DNA of 8,930 nucleotides. Source: Bacillota bacterium. Its GTDB lineage: Bacteria > Bacillota > Clostridia > Christensenellales > SZUA-584. This document shows positions 5,954 through 8,930 of this stretch, in pieces. The notes below the pieces were generated by a model. It saw only the letters and a program-made list of their open reading frames with translations, had not been told where the DNA came from and searched no databases. Within the stretch, counting starts at the first letter, position 1. Each line of letters opens with the position of its first letter. The position numbers and the translations under genes are program-made. The stretch is taken from positions 1 through 8,930 of the forward strand of contig JAEZIW010000099.1 of NCBI GenBank assembly GCA_023436525.1, read 5' to 3'.

Positions 5954-6424
5954 TTATTCTCCGTCGAAATAGCCCACCTGCTTCGATATCGGGAAAATCA
6001 TACGCTTGCCGCTGCCAAATATGCCGACTTTATCCGAGTCGGGATAGAATGCGATTTCGGGATCGTGCATGATATCAAAATCCGCATAGATCAGCGGTTC
6101 GCTCTGCGAGATGTTCGTGAGCTTATGCGCGCCGCTTTCATTATTCGGGAAATAAAGATAGTCACCGGCGGTAACTTCACGCTCTCCTTCCGGAGACTTC
6201 AGCAAGCCAACACCGCTGAGTATGAAGAACACTTCCTCATTGCGCATGTGATAATGATACGGCACGGCGGCTTTTCCCGGCGGCACTTCATAGATCGAAA
6301 CGTTAAAATGGTCGGAATCCTCACTGCCGACGATGATCTTTTTCGTGAATTCGAAATCGGGATGATCTGATCTGCTGACACGCTGCGCTGTTTCAGCTCT
6401 GCGCACAAATGCTTGCTTGTTCAT
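5954..6424 (-). CDS. Cupin-domain protein
   Basis: A 156-residue single-domain cupin. The metal-binding first cupin motif is clear at residues 57-71 (HYHMRNEEVFFILSG), with His57, His59 and Glu63 or Glu64. The second motif contributes AGDYLYFPNNESGAH, with His100. The C-terminal tail DPEIAFYPDSDKVGIFG recurs in small uncharacterised cupins. It is probably a cytoplasmic metal-dependent enzyme or a small-molecule-binding protein; the substrate is unknown. An AGGAGG site lies 7 bases before the ATG. The gene follows the purD terminator and has its own promoter-like sequence, so it is probably a separate one-gene unit, not part of the purine operon. Confidence 0.85.
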   Translation of the reverse strand: MNKQAFVRRAETAQRVSRSDHPDFEFTKKIIVGSEDSDHFNVSIYEVPPGKAAVPYHYHMRNEEVFFILSGVGLLKSPEGEREVTAGDYLYFPNNESGAHKLTNISQSEPLIYADFDIMHDPEIAFYPDSDKVGIFGSGKRMIFPISKQVGYFDGE

Positions 6425-6465
6425 AGACTTTCCTCCTTATCATACATATGAATCTCTACACCTTT

Positions 6466-6494
6466 ATTTTACAGGTCTTTTGCTGCGTGTGCAA
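6466..6494 (-). promoter_or_regulatory. Promoter-like sequence for the cupin gene
   Basis: On the minus strand, TTGCAC (complement of 6489-6494) and TAAAAT (complement of 6466-6471) have a 17-base spacer. The -10 box matches 5 of 6; the -35 box is weak (3 of 6). It lies between the purD terminator and the cupin ribosome site. Confidence 0.5.
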
Positions 6495-6518
6495 AGGTTT
6501 GTTCATTCAGAGTTCAAC

Positions 6519-6551
6519 AAAAAAGGACGACCCGTCATGCAGGCGCCCTTT
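6519..6551 (-). terminator. Rho-independent terminator of the purine operon
   Basis: Read on the minus strand, AAAGGGCG (complement of 6544-6551) pairs with CGTCCTTT (complement of 6522-6529) in an 8-bp stem with one G-U pair. The T-run (complement of 6519-6524) overlaps and follows the stem. It lies 13 bases after the purD stop, which shows purD is the last gene of its operon. Confidence 0.75.
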
Positions 6552-6564
6552 GCTGTGCCTTGTG

Positions 6565-7812
6565 CTATTTAATGCCGATATCCGTGCGGTACTGCGCGCC
6601 CTCAAAGCTAACTTTATCGATCTGCCCATACGCTTTTTCTCTCGCGTCGGGTATATCGGCACCCAACGCCGTGATGCCGAGCACGCGCCCGCCGTTGGTC
6701 GTCAACATGCCATCCTTCACCGCTGTGCCCGCGTGAAACACCACCACGTTTTTCGTGTTGTCGAGCCCCGTAATCGGTACGCCTTTTAAGTATTTGCCCG
6801 GATAGCCGCCCGAGGCCATCACCACGCAAACCGCGCTTCGCTCATCCCATTCCAGCGAGATTTTATCAAGCGCACCGTCAATCACCGCATCAAAGATTTC
6901 GAGCAGATCGTTTTTGAGCCGCGGCAGCACCACCTGGGCCTCCGGGTCTCCAAAGCGCGCGTTGTATTCCAGCAGCTTCGGGCCATTCTTCGTAAGCATC
7001 AGCCCGAAGAATATGATACCTTTGAAGCAAACCCCTTCGGCATTCAGCGCCTCGACTGTCCGCCGTATGATCGTTTCTTCAGCAACCTTGCGGATTTCAT
7101 CTGTGTATTTGGGGCTGGGCGAAAACGTGCCCATACCGCCCGTGTTGGGCCCCATATCGCCGTCGAACGCGCGTTTATGATCCTGTGCGCTGTGCATCGG
7201 CAGTATCGTTTTGCCATCGCAAAAGGCCAGCACCGAAACTTCGGGGCCTTCGAGGAACTCCTCGATGACCACGCGGCTGCCCGCATCGCCGAACACCCGA
7301 TCCACCATGATTTCTTTGAGCGCATCCAGCGCCATATCAGTCGTCTCGCAGATGATCACGCCTTTACCGAGCGCCAAGCCGTCTGCCTTGACCACAACGG
7401 GTGTATTGCAGCTTTTTACATACGCAGCCGCTTTATCGAAATCGTCGAACACCTCACATGCCGCTGTGGGAATGTTATATTTTTGCATCAGGTATTTGGC
7501 GTATACCTTGCTGCCTTCAATGCGTGCACCATCCGCTGTCGGCCCGAAAGCCCGGATGCCCTGCGCCTGCAGTCTGTCCACCAAACCCATATACAGCGGG
7601 TCGTCCGGCGCAACAATCACAAGATCAAACTGTTGGTGCTTCGCGTAATCCGTCAGCCCATCAACATCCGTGGCCTGTATCGGCACACATGTGGCAAGCT
7701 GAGCAATGCCGCCGTTGCCCGGCGCACAGTAAATATCGTCGTTGCGGCTCTGTTTTAATTTCCATATGATCGCATGTTCACGGCCGCCGCCGCCCACCAC
7801 CAGTATCTTCAT
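6565..7812 (-). CDS. purD: Phosphoribosylamine-glycine ligase (GAR synthetase)
   Basis: PurD joins glycine to 5-phosphoribosylamine with ATP, giving glycinamide ribonucleotide, the second step of de novo purine synthesis. The protein has 415 residues from the ATG at 7810-7812, which has AAGGAG 7 bases upstream; the frame stays open 23 codons further but that stretch overlaps the end of purH. All landmarks are present: GGGGREHAI at 7-15, FGPTADGARIEGSK at 89-102, the ATP-grasp segment VKADGLALGKG at 141-151, EEFLEGPEVS at 184-193, DHKRAFDGDMGPNTGGMG at 211-228, and the family signature RFGDPEAQ at 286-293. Length and motifs are those of an intact enzyme. Its SD overlaps the purH stop, with 11 bases between the two genes, so the pair is cotranscribed. 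A terminator follows. Confidence 0.97.
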   Translation of the reverse strand: MKILVVGGGGREHAIIWKLKQSRNDDIYCAPGNGGIAQLATCVPIQATDVDGLTDYAKHQQFDLVIVAPDDPLYMGLVDRLQAQGIRAFGPTADGARIEGSKVYAKYLMQKYNIPTAACEVFDDFDKAAAYVKSCNTPVVVKADGLALGKGVIICETTDMALDALKEIMVDRVFGDAGSRVVIEEFLEGPEVSVLAFCDGKTILPMHSAQDHKRAFDGDMGPNTGGMGTFSPSPKYTDEIRKVAEETIIRRTVEALNAEGVCFKGIIFFGLMLTKNGPKLLEYNARFGDPEAQVVLPRLKNDLLEIFDAVIDGALDKISLEWDERSAVCVVMASGGYPGKYLKGVPITGLDNTKNVVVFHAGTAVKDGMLTTNGGRVLGITALGADIPDAREKAYGQIDKVSFEGAQYRTDIGIK

Positions 7813-7823
7813 GATGCCGCTCC

Positions 7824-8930
7824 TTAATGCTTGAAGTGACGCATGCCGGTGAACACCATCGCGATGCCCAGCTCGTCGCACGCCTTTATCGAATCCTCAT
7901 CGTGAATGCTGCCGCCCGGCTGTATGATGGCGCTGATGCCAAAGCTTGCGGCCAGCCGTGCCGTGTCGTCAAATGGCAGGTACGCATCCGACGCGAGCAC
8001 CGCACCCTTCACGGCTTCGCCCGAACGCTGCAGCGCTGCCTCAGCCGCCCACACGCGCGACACCTGACCGGGTCCAAGGCCCAGCGTTTGAGAATCCTTC
8101 GCTACCGCGATGCCGTTTGATTTGATGTGTTTCACAATCTTCCACGCGAATTTTAAATCTTCAAGTTCCTTTTCGGTGGGAACGCGCTTGGTCACGGTTT
8201 TGAGTTCGCCGTCAAACAGCAGCGTATCGGGCTGCTGCACAAGCAGGCCGCCGAGCGGTTTTTTTATATCCATCGCGTTTGGCTTCACCTTTGCCGAGAT
8301 ATTTTTTAATAAAAGGATCCGCAGATTTTTTTTGGTTTTGAGCACCTCGAGTGCGTCTTCCGCGAACGACGGCGCCACGATGATCTCAAAGAAAGTCTTG
8401 ACCATCTCCTCGGCGCTTTTCAGATCAATTTCTGTATTGACCGCCAAAATGCCGCCGTAGATAGATTTAGGATCGGCGTTGTATGCCTTCATATATGCGT
8501 CATAAAGATTATCGGCGCTGCCCACGCCGCACGGGTTCGCGTGCTTCACCGCCACCGCCGTGATTTCTTCAAACTCGCGAAGGCAATCGAGCGCACCGTT
8601 GGTATCGTTGATGTTGTTGAACGACAGCTCCTTGCCCCAAAGCTGCTGCGCATCGGCCAGAGTGCCTTCTGTGCCGATCGGTTCTTTATAGAACGCGGCG
8701 CTCTGGTGCGGGTTTTCGCCGTAGCGCATGCCCTGAACCAGCTCATAGGTCAGCGTCAGCTTTTCGGGATAACCGCCGCCGTTTTGTTCACGCAGGTAAC
8801 CGGAAATCAACGCATCGTAGGCCGCCGTATGCTCAAACACCTTAACGCAAAGGTCAAACTTTGTCTGTTTGGTCACGCCGCCGTTTTTCAGCTCTTCCAG
8901 CACGCGTTCATAGTCCGCCGGGTCCACAAT
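7824..8930 (-). CDS. purH: Bifunctional AICAR formyltransferase/IMP cyclohydrolase (5' end cut by window)
   Basis: PurH formylates AICAR with 10-formyl-THF and closes the ring to IMP, the last two steps of de novo purine synthesis. Some 369 codons are visible and the frame is still open at the window edge; the missing N-terminus is roughly 130 residues of the IMP cyclohydrolase domain. The visible part starts with the end of that domain (VDPADYERVLEELK), then the AICARFT domain opening at MRYGENPHQSAAFY. The catalytic Lys-His pair lies in AVKHANPCGVG. Next come YGGILAVN, LGLGPGQVSRVWAAEAAL and SDAYLPFDD. The end IIQPGGSIHDED...FTGMRHFKH is the standard PurH C-terminus. Its stop codon overlaps the purD ribosome site, as expected in a Clostridia-type pur operon ending in purH-purD. 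Confidence 0.97.
   Translation of the reverse strand: MVDPADYERVLEELKNGGVTKQTKFDLCVKVFEHTAAYDALISGYLREQNGGGYPEKLTLTYELVQGMRYGENPHQSAAFYKEPIGTEGTLADAQQLWGKELSFNNINDTNGALDCLREFEEITAVAVKHANPCGVGSADNLYDAYMKAYNADPKSIYGGILAVNTEIDLKSAEEMVKTFFEIIVAPSFAEDALEVLKTKKNLRILLLKNISAKVKPNAMDIKKPLGGLLVQQPDTLLFDGELKTVTKRVPTEKELEDLKFAWKIVKHIKSNGIAVAKDSQTLGLGPGQVSRVWAAEAALQRSGEAVKGAVLASDAYLPFDDTARLAASFGISAIIQPGGSIHDEDSIKACDELGIAMVFTGMRHFKH

Noticed and set aside
7177..7758. 193-codon open frame on the plus strand
   Set aside because: It is antisense to purD, which has every family motif. No ribosome site or recognisable domain; a shadow frame of a GC-biased gene.
7813..7881. 23-codon upstream extension of purD
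   Set aside because: It would overlap the purH coding end and lacks a ribosome site; the ATG at 7812 has AAGGAG at the right distance and begins directly with the PurD N-terminus.

Overview
The window looks like chromosomal DNA of a low-to-mid GC Firmicute, most likely an uncultured or gut-type Clostridia (Oscillospirales-like). The evidence is strong AGGAGG-type ribosome sites about 7-8 bases before most starts, tightly packed operons, sigma-A-like promoters, palindromic intergenic repeats, and protein families typical of that class. The taxonomic call is inference; no rRNA or tRNA gene is present to anchor it.

Layout. (1) Positions 1-936, plus strand: the 3' part of a dapB gene for lysine/meso-diaminopimelate synthesis. 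It continues in frame into a pair of aspartokinase-type ACT domains, giving a DapB-ACT-ACT fusion. (2) 937-1415: a gene-poor spacer with a terminator, a perfect hairpin and two families of degenerate direct repeats. (3) 1416-5538, minus strand: a compact five-gene operon read in the order alpha/beta-hydrolase (esterase/lipase), alcohol acetyltransferase/condensation-like acyltransferase, zinc-ribbon six-helix membrane protein, DinB-like protein, MBL-fold hydrolase. Gaps are 3 to about 19 bases, and several ribosome sites lie on the upstream stop codon. A candidate promoter lies just upstream of the hydrolase gene. (4) 5539-5953: a spacer with that promoter and what may be decayed coding DNA. 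(5) 5954-6424, minus strand: a one-gene cupin unit with its own candidate promoter. (6) 6519-6551: a terminator closing the purine operon. (7) 6565-8930, minus strand: purD preceded by purH (cut by the window edge), the last two genes of a de novo purine operon.

How the genes work together. purH carries out the last two steps to IMP, and purD makes glycinamide ribonucleotide earlier in the same pathway. The dapB fusion suggests that lysine/DAP synthesis may be feedback-controlled at the reductase by a module borrowed from aspartokinase. The five-gene operon couples an esterase and an acyltransferase with a membrane protein that has an N-terminal zinc ribbon, which suggests an ester- or lipid-modifying function. 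Its substrate cannot be read from the sequence. The two most noteworthy items are the DapB-ACT fusion and this uncharacterised acyltransferase/esterase/zinc-ribbon cassette.
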